Positions 1-11,000 are shown, numbered from the stretch's first letter. The stretch: DNA of 64,000 nucleotides from Brachycybe producta (GCA_036925085.1 JAUPFP010000016.1:4654903-4718902); one strand, 5' to 3'. Notes: a model not told the origin generated them from the letters alone. Numbers and translations are program-made.

Positions 1-414
1 AAATATTTTAAACAATATAAACGTAAGGGTTCACGTATTTTTTTGTTATTACTTTTTTTTTATCAGATAAAAAATGGCGCAATAGTACATTTTTTGTCAA
101 TCTCCATGACATCACATTTTAATATTCAATAATTTTTTTTAATTTAGATAACGATTTATTTCATTTTTATAATTATTTTTTATAGTTGTTAATAACTGCT
201 TTAAGTTGCTAACTTTTAGCTTCTAGGGTCGTATTCGTCTCAACTGCTAAAGTGAAGGGGAATGCTAAACTCATAAAGTTATAAACAATTGATTATAAGT
301 ATCATGTAAAAGTTCATGAGTTTTGCACAACCTTCTGCGAAATTCAATTTCAAACAACAGTTAGTGAAACCCAGGTAGACATTGATACTTGACGGGGACG
401 TTAAATTTGGAGAG
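1..414. other. AT-rich non-coding DNA
   Basis: Low-complexity A/T-rich sequence with no open frame of coding character, no splice-bounded block and no inverted repeat that I could pair. Nothing else is seen here. Confidence 0.6.
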
Positions 415-641
415 CACCCTGTATAAACAGGCAAGTAAACACAGTAAGATAGAGTCGTTTTGCTCCGCCCGTTTTATGAGAGGACCGGCAAGTTCTAATT
501 GGTTTGTTACGTGATCTGACGTCACATGCCCGGCCTTTTTCAAATTCCATTTGGTTCATATTTGGTCTGATGCTCATAAAAGGGGACGAGCAAACGACTT
601 TATCTTCCTGTCTTTACATGCCTGTCCCTGTATAATGGGTG
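415..641. mobile_element. MITE, GCTCCGCCC family, copy 1
   Basis: About 65-bp terminal inverted repeats. The left end begins CACCCTGTATAAACAGGCA and runs to CCGTTTTATGAG near 480. The right end (573-641) is its complement, from CTCATAAAAGG to CCCTGTATAATGGG. The centre carries CTGACGTCAC. There is no coding capacity. A second copy with a matching interior (GGCTCCGCCC, TTTTTATGA, CCAATTAGAA) lies at 2668-2895 bases before the window's right flank, at 62668-62895. It is a non-autonomous DNA transposon by structure; I cannot assign a superfamily because no clear target-site duplication is visible. Confidence 0.7.
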
Positions 642-2163
642 CGTTCAGTTACTTCGCTCTTTTGAAGCAGCATGAAGAAATAACTACAATGTCAAATTTC
701 TCAATATTAATTTCAAACTGCAATATTCATTAGAAAGTGGTATACAAAATTAGGCTAATTTAGGTGGGGTGAGAAATGTGTATAAGGGGTCATAACCTCA
801 GTGGGGGGGTGTCCATTGAGAATTTTTTTTTTTTTCTTGTCATGCGGTTTTTCAGCTTTGTAATCGTGGACAATTTGTCCTTACTAGAAAAGAGTATAAA
901 GTTAGATTTGTCGACATTGTGGAATTCTCATAATGCGACATTTTATTGCTCAGTTATGACCTGACCAGATTAATGAAATGGAAAAGCCATTTGAGGGGTG
1001 AGGAGAGGGGAGAGGGGTGAGGAGACCTCCATCCATCCCCAGATCTCCCTCTAGCTTTTTATTGGAATTAAGGACTTGCCAAAATGAAGGCTTAATCCTT
1101 ACTTCTAACATGGAGCCTTATGATCTTTCCTGACTAAACCTCTTTTTTTTTTTACTTTCTTGCGGCCATTACTAGTCATTGAAGTGGCAGTGTCACCTTT
1201 TTTTTTATTTCATTCCAAGGAATTTAACTATGGAACATCTTTAAAGATATTTTATGTTTTTAAGTGGGTGGGTGACAGCAACATTTTGTGGTGTTGCCTT
1301 TTTTTAAGGGCCGGAAATTTTGAGGCCACTTTTCCTTTTGCCTCCATTGAAACATATGGTACCTCTCATCATGTCTTTCTACTATTGTTAGACATTTCGT
1401 CTCCTAGAGGGTTGTCATTCATTGACTTTAAAAATTGCCTTCATTTTCTTCACTTTGGTGATGTCTATATATTCTACTTGTTACACAGTTTTGCTTGCAA
1501 GTCCAATTTCTTTTCCCTTTTTTCGTTCTGTTCATTCATTAAGATCATTACTGGAAGTTCTGTGTGCAAAGTGAACTGTGAAATTTGTTCATATTTGAAA
1601 GTGATGTTTGAGGGGGAGGGGAGGCAAGAGATAGTTCTTTTGGATGTCATAAAGTCCTATATAATGTGTATTGCAATTGTTGGTGATAACTGGACATGAT
1701 TTGAGTGTTCAGAGTAAAAGAGGGAAGAAAAAATAAGGGCCACGGAATCATGGATGATTTGTCCTGGTCATTTTGACAATTTGGAGAATGCACATGCTGC
1801 ATTTATAGTTAGCATTTCGTGATATCACGTCCTTTCTGATCTATATATATATATAGATTTTGAAAAGCAAACTATAAACGCGAAATTATGTTGTGTTGCT
1901 CTGGCTAACTATAACCTGATTAAGTGAGAGCAGTCCAAGAGCAATCCATGACGCGTCAACTTAAAATGATCTCATAACGTACAAGGGTTATATTAAGCCG
2001 GAGCATTATACCAAGTTTTCTACTTTTTTTAAAAACAGTTTTAATACTTGTTCAACTTTTAACATTTTGAGTTCATTATCATTTTCAATTAAGGTACACA
2101 GTATAGGTGATTGCTGTATATTGTCACGCCATCTAGGGATTGCAAAAGCAATAAAAACAAGAG
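642..2163. other. Non-coding DNA between MITEs
   Basis: AT-rich sequence with poly-T tracts and a purine-rich GAGGGG stretch near 1000-1020. A 179-codon open stretch (1160-1699) has no ATG at its 5' end and encodes a low-complexity Phe/Leu/Ser-rich peptide, so I do not call it a gene. Confidence 0.5.
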
Positions 2164-2485
2164 TTATACCTTGTACACACATGAATGAGTTAAATGAATT
2201 CAAATTAAATGTGTTTAGGTGAATTATACGGAATTCATTTAAGGACATGAACCCAAATAAAAATTGACTTTATTATTAATATTTTAAATTAAAATACTAA
2301 ATCAATATTTTTTCCATAGTTTATATAATAGATATTATATTTAAGTATTAACTCAATATTTTCATAGTATATTAACTGAATAAATTGAATGCGACATATT
2401 GTCCATTTGCCCTTCACAGGGGGCTCTGTAGAACGTGTTTAATATTTAAATGCATTTAACTGTGTATGTGTGTTGAAGGTATAAG
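2164..2485 (+). mobile_element. MITE, TACACACATGA family, copy 1
   Basis: A roughly 320-bp element. The left end has TTATACCTTGTACACACATG and the right end has its imperfect complement around GTGTGTTGAAGGTATAAG. The interior is shared in the same order with 24290-24597, and in reverse with 44519-44822, including ATTGACTTTATTATTAATAT and CACAGGG followed by GTAGAACRYG. There is no coding capacity. Three copies in one window point to an abundant family. Confidence 0.8.
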
Positions 2486-4018
2486 GCGAGAAAGCTCACT
2501 TTATTTGTTATATGAGTAGATAAAACAAAAGAATTCTACTTTTAGAACGAAATAATAAAATTTCTGGCTCCATGATGTTGTTTCTCTTAAATTGAACTTA
2601 TTCAGTTTCTTCTTAAAACTTCTTCTCCTCTTCCCATTTATTAGATGTTGTTATCTTAGACCTCATATTCCCCTTGACGCATAATGAGGCACAATTTCTC
2701 TTACAATTTTGATAATTAAATTCCTATCTCTCTAAAGAGTTGTTTTAAAATTCCGTTGTCTCAAGTGTCTTTTAAATGGCAAACTCTGAAAAACTCCCTC
2801 CCTCTCTATTTTTTTCTTCTTCTTGAATGAAGTTTTTTTTTTTTTTTTTTGGTTCTTTTCTTATTATTATTCGTCTTTTCTTTCTCTTGAAGGAGAAGGA
2901 AATTGTCGTTTTTATCTTTAAAAAAGAGAGGCACTTTGGGAGGTCCAATAAAATTCTTTTTTGTTTTTGTAATTGCTTCCTATACATATTCCATTCAGAA
3001 TGTTAGAAACAGAAAAACTTGAAATTTTATATTCTTCCTATTTTTTTTTTTGAGTTTTGAGAGACAAAAAAGTGAGTTAATATTTCTGACCTCTCTTATG
3101 TCTTTAGGGAAACAACTCATGTTTTATTCTTACTACAATGTTAGTATATTGAAGAAAAAACAACATTCAAATAAATAGATAGAAAAAAGGGGAGGGGGAA
3201 GAAAATGTAACATTCAGTTATTGTTATTGGTATTATTATTATTTTTGTTTATTTATTTTTAAGGGAGTAAAATATCTAGTTAATGATGAAGGTTGTTACT
3301 AGATGGCGTTGAGACCCGGTTTCTTAATTCAGACTGAACTCGACTTGTGTTTGATCTTTTTTCATCAAACAAATTTTAAGAGGATTCCATAGAAAACTAC
3401 TTGTGTAAATGCAAGGTAGATGGCGCGTGCAACCTCCCTAGGTGGCATACTACACTCGCCAATGCGTGGGAATAGAAGTCAGCCTTTTAGCTATAAAAGC
3501 GTCCAAAACAACCTTAATTATCAGCACGTGACAAACTTAAACCCAGAACATATAAGCGAATAGAGCATGACGTAGAAATAGCGAAAGAATTGAAAATTGG
3601 ATCATTTTTAAGCTTCCATAAAAAGTTTATTTTAAAATGTATCATTGCGCAAATTGGCTATATATGTTCGTCGTTTACTCTTCTAGTTTGAATGAATCTG
3701 GAAATCGTTTCGTAACTTATTTCAAGTTGGACTTATAGTAGTTTTACTCTCCTCCTCTAAAAAGCCCTCATAAGGATGTGTATGTTCATTCAGCTTTTAG
3801 AGAAAAAGAAAATTTCAACCCCCATTAAGCAATTTATTGTTTAGGATGATGGTTGCTGGTTGCTCTTTGATGTAACATTTGCCAATTAAGGGAGTGGTTT
3901 CAGGGATTCCTTTGAGAATGTTATTATTGATCTTAATGAGAAATTCTTTCCCTGAGGTTTTCTTGTGTCATTCTTATTTTTCTACTTTTTTTGTGTATCT
4001 TTCTTTCTTTCTAGCAAG
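2486..4018. other. Non-coding DNA upstream of the LTR element
   Basis: AT-rich, with a TATAAAAG at about 3492 in a slightly more GC-balanced stretch (3400-3560) that might be promoter-like. No coding block was recognised. Two copies of AGATGGCG (about 3301 and 3418) lie here. Confidence 0.4.
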
Positions 4019-4179
4019 CCCCCGAAACACATACAAATGAAATTTTCTAAGACAAAAATGTTTTTCTTGTTTTGTATCTGTGTTATCGCTAAAGAAGAAA
4101 ATCAGTTATTCTGTGCAATTACTAGTCAATGTGCTAAAATTACAAAATCAACAATTCAAAAATGTAAATCTGCACATAT
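4019..4179. repeat. 161-bp flanking duplication, left copy
   Basis: This begins CCCCCGAAACACATAC and ends CTGCACATAT, directly against the first base (T4180) of the LTR element. The same 161 bases recur at 15643-15803 on the other side of the element. I saw no mismatch by eye. It behaves like an extremely long target-site duplication; Ty3/gypsy integrases normally leave 4-6 bp. Confidence 0.9.
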
Positions 4180-4489
4180 TGTAACATCCCCGTTTCCGTA
4201 GGGTTAGTAGAGAGATCTCTACTAGCCATCTAGAAGTGTCGAATGGATGTTGATGATTAAGTCTTTCGGTCTATTGGCTCCTGTGTTGCTACTTAACCAC
4301 CAGGGACACAAGGGTCGGTACCTCAGGAGACCTGTGGTAGAGAATATTGTAGAGATGTCGTCTTACACTCGGCTGCTGGAGACTTCGTTGTCCGGTGGAA
4401 ACATCGGCTACGTGGCGGCTATAATCCTAAGTCCCACTCCCATAAAATGACTGAGTCCACACATTGAATTCGTATGATGAAAATGCTCT

Positions 4490-4495
4490 TTTATT
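4490..4495 (-). terminator. LTR polyadenylation signal AATAAA
   Basis: Plus-strand TTTATT, minus-strand AATAAA, about 115 bp downstream of the LTR TATA box. This is the usual R-region arrangement. The same motif is at 15118-15123 in the 5' LTR. Confidence 0.6.
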
Positions 4496-4609
4496 CAATA
4501 AACAGAGAGTCCTGTAGATTGAGAGATATCGCATCGGTCTTAAGCATAAAGACGGTCTGTCCGATCTGCCTGATCTATCCGATCTGTCCTCTCAGTCTAC
4601 AACCTCTTG

Positions 4610-4617
4610 TATTTATA
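4610..4617 (-). promoter_or_regulatory. LTR TATA box
   Basis: The minus strand reads TATAAATA. The copy in the 5' LTR (15238-15245) would drive the genomic RNA, with a start expected about 30 bp on, near 15210. Confidence 0.6.
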
Positions 4618-4812
4618 CTCAAAATACAATACAAACATCTGATTATGATAACAAAGGCTCCAGGTGTGTCCAAGTCTCTTGGACACACTCGGACCTAGAA
4701 GTGAACTATCACTTGACAAGAAAACGAAAACATCTATAAGATGTATAAATTATAACAATACAGAAGGATGTACGATCATCCTCCTATTAACAATTTGTAA
4801 AGATTCTCACGT

Positions 4813-4878
4813 CCAAAAGTTCTGCATCGATGGTTCTTCTAGGATCTATCCTATTAACCATCGATGTAGTACTTTTGG
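4813..4878. repeat. Large hairpin in the LTR U3
   Basis: CCAAAAGT (4813-4820) pairs with ACTTTTGG (4871-4878). The stem continues through CATCGATGGTT (4825-4835) with AACCATCGATG (4856-4866), giving about 23 bp with two interruptions. An inner 5-bp stem is TAGGA/TCCTA. The identical structure is at 15441-15506 in the other LTR. Confidence 0.85.
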
Positions 4879-5027
4879 GCTATTCTTCTCATCTTGGAGG
4901 GCAGGGAGTCATCGTCGTAATGACCTCCCGGCCACCCCCAAGCATGAGGTGAGAACCTTTCATCGATACAACTTGATTACAGGGTGTTTACAAAAACGGA
5001 CGAATTCCAAACGGTGAATTCGTTACA

Positions 5028-5040
5028 CCCCCCAACTAGT
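5028..5040 (-). promoter_or_regulatory. Polypurine tract for plus-strand priming
   Basis: On the minus strand ACTAGTTGGGGGG lies directly against the first base of the 3' LTR (TGTAACG). A purine run ending in G at this junction is the standard position of the LTR-retrotransposon polypurine tract. It is short, with only the last eight bases close to the pattern. Confidence 0.7.
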
Positions 5041-5043
5041 TTA

Positions 5044-5443
5044 AGAGTACGTCCCTGTACTCTCAAAAAGCTAACTATTAAAAATACCCGTTGGTATAAA
5101 AATCTATACGATAAAAATTATAATCCCGTTGGATGATAAAATTTAAAAATCACAGCTCGTGATACTAATAGCATCTCGCTATTTTAAAATTCCCGCTTGG
5201 AATTAAAACAATTCTAAAAATTGACAAATAGGCGAAAACCTATCAAATTACAAAAGGGACAATCCCCTAATATAAAACTTCTATAAAAACGCAGGCAACT
5301 GCCTTAAAAACTACGAAAAATTCTAGACAACGGTCTATAAAAATAAATGCGAACGTGCATTAAAAATACAAAATACAAAAGTATAAAACGCAATACTTAA
5401 AAATACTAAAAAACGAACGAACAAGTATACAGGCGATACTTGT
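5044..5443. repeat. Array of at least 14 tandem mini stem-loops in the element's 3' UTR
   Basis: Consecutive, non-overlapping perfect or near-perfect hairpins are separated by A-rich linkers (U-rich in the element RNA). They are at 5044-5063 (7 bp), 5084-5097 (5), 5118-5139 (8 plus a mismatch), 5149-5163 (5), 5167-5183 (6), 5188-5204 (6), 5209-5223 (5), 5228-5243 (5), 5255-5268 (4), 5293-5304 (4), 5324-5337 (5), 5346-5361 (5), 5379-5398 (6) and 5421-5443 (8). A weaker one is at 5271-5285. Stem sequences all differ while the shape repeats, so this is a structural repeat and not a sequence repeat. It fills the space between the pol stop and the polypurine tract. The function is unknown. Confidence 0.85.
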
Positions 5444-5468
5444 GAAGAATCAGTTCCCTTTCCGTAAC

Positions 5469-8000
5469 CTAATATTCCGCTTCAGCCCATCCGTTGGCAG
5501 GACTCTCGGGACTTCTTCGGAGGGCTCCTTCCAAGATGATGGCAGCGTCCGATGACCCTCTGCACTGTCGGTAGCTCCTGCGACCTTCCGCATAGCTAGT
5601 GGCAGCGTCAAATAATAGGTGGGGTCGATCATCATGAAAATGCGGGCAGCGTACGGGACGTCCTGTCAGGTGAATGCTGGCCTGCTGACTCCACTGCAGA
5701 AAAGTGCGTGTCCACTTCATGATTCCGTTTTCGACCTCCCGGATTCTGATGTCTCCTTCGTAATGAAAGACCATGATGTCTCGGTGCTCTACGGCGATGA
5801 CGAGGATGGTGGGCCGGCTGCAGACAACCAGTCCGATGAGAAAGGTCTTCGGACCTTTCGGGATACGGTTTCTTGGCGGTGTCTCATCCCATTCGAAGAG
5901 CCCCAAGTAAAGCTGATGTCTCGGCGTCCTTTTTCGCTGCCAGTGTACACAGAGATTGTTCAGCGTGGTCTCATCTCCTCTGGTACTCCGGTGTGGATGC
6001 GCGATGTTCCTGGGGCCTGAAGTCTCCATGGAGTCCGTTGGAGTCTTTACTACAGACCCCAGGCGCTCCTTTACTGGTCTCTTCGGTATGGCCCCTGTCG
6101 CTTGACTTGGTTCTATCTTGGGCTCGTCAGTCGTCTTCATTTTAGTTTCTAACCCAGCTTCGATGGTCACAGGAGACGTTATGGAAGCCCTAGGACTCCC
6201 AGGAGCTGCCATATCGCTCCTGACGGTAGTCTTTGGCTCCATCATCGTGATGTCATCTCGGTACAGCCCTGACTCACGAGGGCGGACATCTCTCAATACG
6301 ACGGTATTCTTCGGCGCTTGATGAAAGAAACTCTTTACTTCCGATCTTAATTGGGTTCGCAGGCCCCTGCTGGGCCGGTTTCGCTCGACGAGAGGCCTTG
6401 GCTGCCTCCAGCGTCGAACTCCACGGACCAACAGGTCTTCTGTGGGGCCCGAGTTGCCAATCTCGATTGGAAGGGCGGTCCCCTTACAATCCATAATGCG
6501 GCCGTCGTATAGTACGATACGCTCCCCATCAAAGGTTTCGTAGACCTGATCCACCAATGCCAACCCTCGGAGGTGGTACTCGACCGCGATGTCGACCAAT
6601 AACCTCAGTTGCGCATGGTAGTTGTCTCTTGGATCCTCCATGACGGTAATTTCTTTATGTTCTGAAGTCGCGAGTTTAGCATATATCTTGGGAGGAGGAG
6701 GAACAGCGGTTTCAACTCCTCTGGCCTCTTCTTCAGGCCTGGCCCCTGGGAGCTCCTCATCATCGGTGTCGATATACAGGACATCGTTGTCCTCGTCATT
6801 GGTATTTCGAATGGTGATGACGGGTCCCTGCGTCAGACTCTCGACGACTCTTTTTGGAGGGAGGTGGGCATCGCAGGACTCCGCGAGCCCTGCCTCTCGA
6901 CGCTTCTTTGCCTCCCGGTGTCGCTTGCTCAGCTTATTTTTCTTGCGCTGACTTGGTTCGGTGACAGTAGCGGCTGCAGGACATTCTACTGGAGCAGGTC
7001 TTTTTAGAGTATGGAGGCGGTCCTTCGTTTTGACTGCTTCCGGCTCTACCAACTCCTGATATGCCTTCTCTGCATCTTTCAGTGCTTGACTTCTGGGCAC
7101 ATACCGCCCTTTACTGTCCCAAATCTCATTTAGGCTTCTGTGTGGGACTGGTGGTCGATTCCGGCGGCTATGGCGTTCCCAATCGGCAGGGGTCCATTCC
7201 TCCGTCCCTTCTGGCTCTCCGGTCTTGCCCCAATGGCGTGGTTCAGCTCCTCCGGGAGCAAACTCTCCGGGTTTGATGGATTTGTAAAAGTTGGGCTGTC
7301 CAGCCCCGATAAATCCTGGCAGAATCTTCCTGGCCTGACGTTTCTTGGCCGCCTTGGAGATGTTTGGGACAATTGCATAGTCCCAAAGACCATCGGCTAT
7401 CTCTTTCTCCAGTCCGACTGCAGCAGTCTCAAATATCAACTTTGACCCTCCTTCTATCGGAACAATAGAGCTGGATTCGGTTCGATCTCTCTTGAATCCC
7501 CTCTCTTCGTGGCCACGACCTGACAAGGCGGGTCCACGGACACCGTGACCCCCACCTTGCCTGGTAGCGGCCACATCCCGATATAAATTCTCCAAAGGAG
7601 ACGCCATCTTAAAACTAGGAGAAAAAGGATTAAAATTTCGGAGACCGAAATAATTCCGTTTATTTCGCTCCTTTTCTACCTTTCTCTGCCCAAATTTCCG
7701 TTGGATGAGAATTCCGATCTCTCTCTGTCGATGTACTCCGTCCGTTGGCCCGAATAAACCGAAACTTTTCACGATAAAACAAGACTTTTCCAAGATGTTT
7801 CCAATAAAACTTCCAAAATCTTTAGTGGTAACGGTAAAACTTTTCCAAAGATGGCCGATAACGGTACAAAAAGTGGTGATATGAAGAAGATGCCAAAAAA
7901 TAGTGCCGGTACATGTGTATAGCACATGGGCACAACTGTCAGTCGTGAAGAAGATAAACAATAGGACCCGGATCCATAGTGGTGCGAGGCTAGTAGACAT
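5469..8000 (-). CDS. ORF3-like C-terminal extension fused in frame to Pol
   Basis: This is the part of the pol frame after integrase that I cannot assign to a family. A Cys cluster CCGHCRC lies at residues 1557-1563, followed by an acidic stretch. At Met1720 (8000) begins a hydrophobic segment (about 1725-1743, APLWIRVLLFIFFTTDSCA) that resembles a signal or anchor sequence. A second hydrophobic run is at about 1754-1771. Met1851 (7607) opens a 712-residue, charged, Pro- and Arg-rich region with a basic stretch (QRKKNKLSKRHREAKKRREA) to the stop at 5469-5471. No stop separates it from integrase. It occupies the place where some gypsy elements carry env or another third ORF, but I see no recognisable envelope features. 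An internal start or polyprotein cleavage is inference only. Confidence 0.6.
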   Translation of the reverse strand: MSTSLAPLWIRVLLFIFFTTDSCAHVLYTCTGTIFWHLLHITTFCTVIGHLWKSFTVTTKDFGSFIGNILEKSCFIVKSFGLFGPTDGVHRQREIGILIQRKFGQRKVEKERNKRNYFGLRNFNPFSPSFKMASPLENLYRDVAATRQGGGHGVRGPALSGRGHEERGFKRDRTESSSIVPIEGGSKLIFETAAVGLEKEIADGLWDYAIVPNISKAAKKRQARKILPGFIGAGQPNFYKSIKPGEFAPGGAEPRHWGKTGEPEGTEEWTPADWERHSRRNRPPVPHRSLNEIWDSKGRYVPRSQALKDAEKAYQELVEPEAVKTKDRLHTLKRPAPVECPAAATVTEPSQRKKNKLSKRHREAKKRREAGLAESCDAHLPPKRVVESLTQGPVITIRNTNDEDNDVLYIDTDDEELPGARPEEEARGVETAVPPPPKIYAKLATSEHKEITVMEDPRDNYHAQLRLLVDIAVEYHLRGLALVDQVYETFDGERIVLYDGRIMDCKGTALPIEIGNSGPTEDLLVRGVRRWRQPRPLVERNRPSRGLRTQLRSEVKSFFHQAPKNTVVLRDVRPRESGLYRDDITMMEPKTTVRSDMAAPGSPRASITSPVTIEAGLETKMKTTDEPKIEPSQATGAIPKRPVKERLGSVVKTPTDSMETSGPRNIAHPHRSTRGDETTLNNLCVHWQRKRTPRHQLYLGLFEWDETPPRNRIPKGPKTFLIGLVVCSRPTILVIAVEHRDIMVFHYEGDIRIREVENGIMKWTRTFLQWSQQASIHLTGRPVRCPHFHDDRPHLLFDAATSYAEGRRSYRQCRGSSDAAIILEGALRRSPESPANGWAEAEY

Positions 8001-11000
8001 TTCACTTAATGTATCCCTCCGCCCACGTGTTTCTTCCATGCTTGGTAGCGTCATTGACCGCTCCCTGTTTACTTCCTCATTTGGGACGTCATCTCCATCT
8101 GTGGCGTCACTAGCATCGATATCATCGTCCATTTTTGTTGTTTTATCGATAACTTCCGCGTTTTTCACCTCCATTTGAAATTCCATCGGCGAATTTACAT
8201 CTTTTTCGTCGATTTTCATCGTTTCTTCAGGAATTTCGCTGATTTCTTCAACAAATCCAATGGTTTCCATGGTAAAATTCGTCTTGTTACCATATTCTCT
8301 GGTGAATTTCATCGCATCTTCGCCAGGTAAGTATGAGAATTGTTGCTGGTTATCGTCTGCTGCCATTTTTCTTCTAATTTCGACGTTACGGTCAGAATGC
8401 TTTCGGATTGCTTTCGTAATTATCTCAATTTCTTCTTCATCGTCAGAAGATTCGATCCAAGCATTTTGGCATCTGCAGTGTCCACAACATCTCTTCTTAC
8501 GCGAAGGTAAGTTTTTCTTCTTGACAAACACTGTCATTTCTTTTTCTTTTGCAGGTTCCGATTCGGAGTCTTCTGGCGATGAGTTACCCATGGACTCCAG
8601 GGTGTCTCCAGTCGTTGGAACATTGGGTCCGTCCTTTTGGTAAGTCTCATATAGTGGTCTCAGGTTTGCAACGTTTACAGAGTCCTCCACTAATCTTCCA
8701 GCTCGATTCTCGTAACTCAATCGGTATACGGTGTCCGATACCTTCGACACAATCGTATATCCCTGTCTCCATTTCGTTAAGAACTTCTTGTTCTGTCCAG
8801 GCCTGATTCGCATGTCTCGTACAAGTACTTTCTGTCCGATTTGGTACTCATAAGGCTTCTTATGCCTTTGATCGTAGTACTTCTTTCGACGATCATGTGC
8901 TGCTTTCAGGTTCGCCCTGGCTGTTCTTAGTTCTTCTTCTTGGCGTTCTTCCGCCTGTTGTCGAACGTCCACGAGGTTTCCTGCCTCGTTATCCACAATA
9001 ACTGGTCGTTCTGGAACTAAGGTGTCTACTTTAGTTCTGGGCTCCCTCCCAAACATGAGTCTGTACGGCGTAAACTTTGTGGATGAATGTACAGATGAGT
9101 TGTACGATTCCAAAACTTCATCCAGTTTTGTAGCCCAATCAGTCTGGTTCTTCGCAGGAGTCAGATACTTTTTCATAGTCTGAATAATGCTTTTATTCGT
9201 CCTTTCGGCGAGACCATTACTTTGCGGATGGTATGCAGTTGTTGTTTCGTGCTCTATCTTGTTTATTTCCAAGAATTCTTGAGTGTTCTTCGCAACAAAC
9301 GGCGTCCCTCGATCCGAAATGAGTTTCTCTGGTATCCCGAAGATTTTCTTTACGTCTTTTGCTAGGAAGTTCATTACGATTAGTGCGGTTGTGCTTTTCA
9401 CTGCTTTAGCAACGCAATATCGAGTGGCGTAATCGACTGCCAACAAGATATGCTTGTTTCCTCCAACCGACGGTACTAATGGTCCAATGAAATCCATTCC
9501 CCAGCAATCACAAGGCTTTCCAATGGGCATTTCTTGAAGGAACCCTTCAGGTTTCTCCGTACCCAACTTGTGTAATTGACAAATCTCACATGAGCGCACA
9601 TATTCGAATATGTCGTGCTTCATGTTATTCCAATAAAATCTTTGCCTGGCTCGATTCCAGGTCTTAGTTTGTCCTTCATGACCAGCATCGGGCTCGTCAT
9701 GGCATAATCTCATTACTTCTGGGATGAGATGTTTTGGCACCACATTCACGAGTGTGGGTACGGAACTTCCGTGAAACACACAAGCGAACAACTTGTTGTC
9801 GTAATCGCAAAACAACTTATGAAGAGGTGACTCTGGTTGGTTACGCAACTCCTCACGAATCTTCAAAATCTCTGGGTCCAATTTTTGCTCCACCTTCCAA
9901 TCCCATTGTAAGGTTACATTAAAGATCACACTGTCATCTAGGTCTTCCGCTTCTGGGATGGCCTTCCAGTTAACAGGCACTCCTGCTGGATATCTCGAGA
10001 GGCAATCGGCTTCGATGTGAAGTTTCCCCTCCTTGTAGATGATTTTGTAGTCGTACTCCTGCATTAGCAGCTGCCAGCGACCAAGTCTTCCTTCCAGACG
10101 TGCTGCAGTCTTCATGTAGCATAATGCATGGTGATCCGTCACAATTGTAAAGGGCTTCTGGAACAGGTACGGCCGGAACTTGGTGACTCCATAGATTACT
10201 GCTAGGCACTCCTTATCCGTCGTACTGTAGTTCTTTTCCGCGTCCCTTAGAACTCTGGAGACACTTCCAATGATCTCCTTTCTTCGTTTATCCTCTGACT
10301 TTTGGTAAAGCATCGCTCCAATTCCGTATCCACAGGCATCAGTATGCATAAATATTGCAGCCTTCGGATCATATACGGCAACCAATGGAGATTTCGACAA
10401 CATATTCTTTAGCGTGCGGAATGCATTCTCGCAGTCAACTGACCATTCGAACGGTATATCTTTACCCGTAAGGTCTGACATTGGCTTCGCTATGTTGGCA
10501 AATCCAGGTACATGCTTTCGATAATAACCCGCCAATCCAAGAAAACTTCTGATTGCGGTTACATTGTCAGGAACTGGGAAGTTCTTTATGGCGACAACCT
10601 TATCTGGATCTGGCCGAATTCCATCAGGCGAGATCAGGTGTCCCAAATACTTCACTTCTTGGAATCCAAAGAAGCATTTCACTGGATGCAACTTCAGGTT
10701 TGCTGTCCTCAGCAGGTCCAAGATAGTTCTCAGTCTTTCCAAAAATTCTTCGAACGTTCTTCCAAACACTACGATGTCGTCAAGGTAGACAAGGCACGTT
10801 TCCCATTTGTGCCCGGCGAGTAGGATGTCCAATGCACGTTGCATAGTGGCAGGAGCGTTTCGGAGTCCGAAAGGCATTCTTACGAACTCGAACAATCCTC
10901 GATGAGATGTAAATGCGGTCTTCTCGATGTCGCTTTCTTCCATCTCGAACTGCCAGTATCCACTCTTCATATCCAGCGTTGCGAAGTAGCATGCTCCTCT

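Larger units (their letters stand above)
4180..5027 (-). repeat. 3' LTR (complete)
   Basis: 848 bp with inverted termini TGTAAC...GTTACA. On the minus strand it carries TATAAATA (4610-4617) and AATAAA (4490-4495), defining U3 as roughly 5027-4580, R as roughly 4580-4470 and U5 down to 4180. It differs from the other LTR at only one base seen by eye (CTCAGTC here, CTCAATC there, near 4595/15223). Several strong hairpins lie inside, at 4202-4227, 4664-4688, 4699-4714, 4730-4744, 4765-4782 and 4813-4878. Confidence 0.95.

Noticed and set aside
1160..1699. 179-codon open stretch, plus strand
   Set aside because: No ATG at its 5' end, Phe/Leu/Ser-rich low-complexity peptide, no splice context and no recognisable motif; a chance opening in T-rich DNA.
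3490..3500. TATAAAAG as a promoter
   Set aside because: No downstream gene start was found before the LTR element, so a functional call is not supported.
4247..5017. Plus-strand open frames in the LTR (repeated at 14875-15816)
   Set aside because: They lie antisense to the retroelement and are duplicated only because the LTR is; no coding features.
5469..8000. Calling the pol C-terminal extension an envelope gene
   Set aside because: A signal-like hydrophobic stretch exists, but there is no furin-like site, fusion-peptide pattern, cysteine pattern or late transmembrane anchor that I can see.
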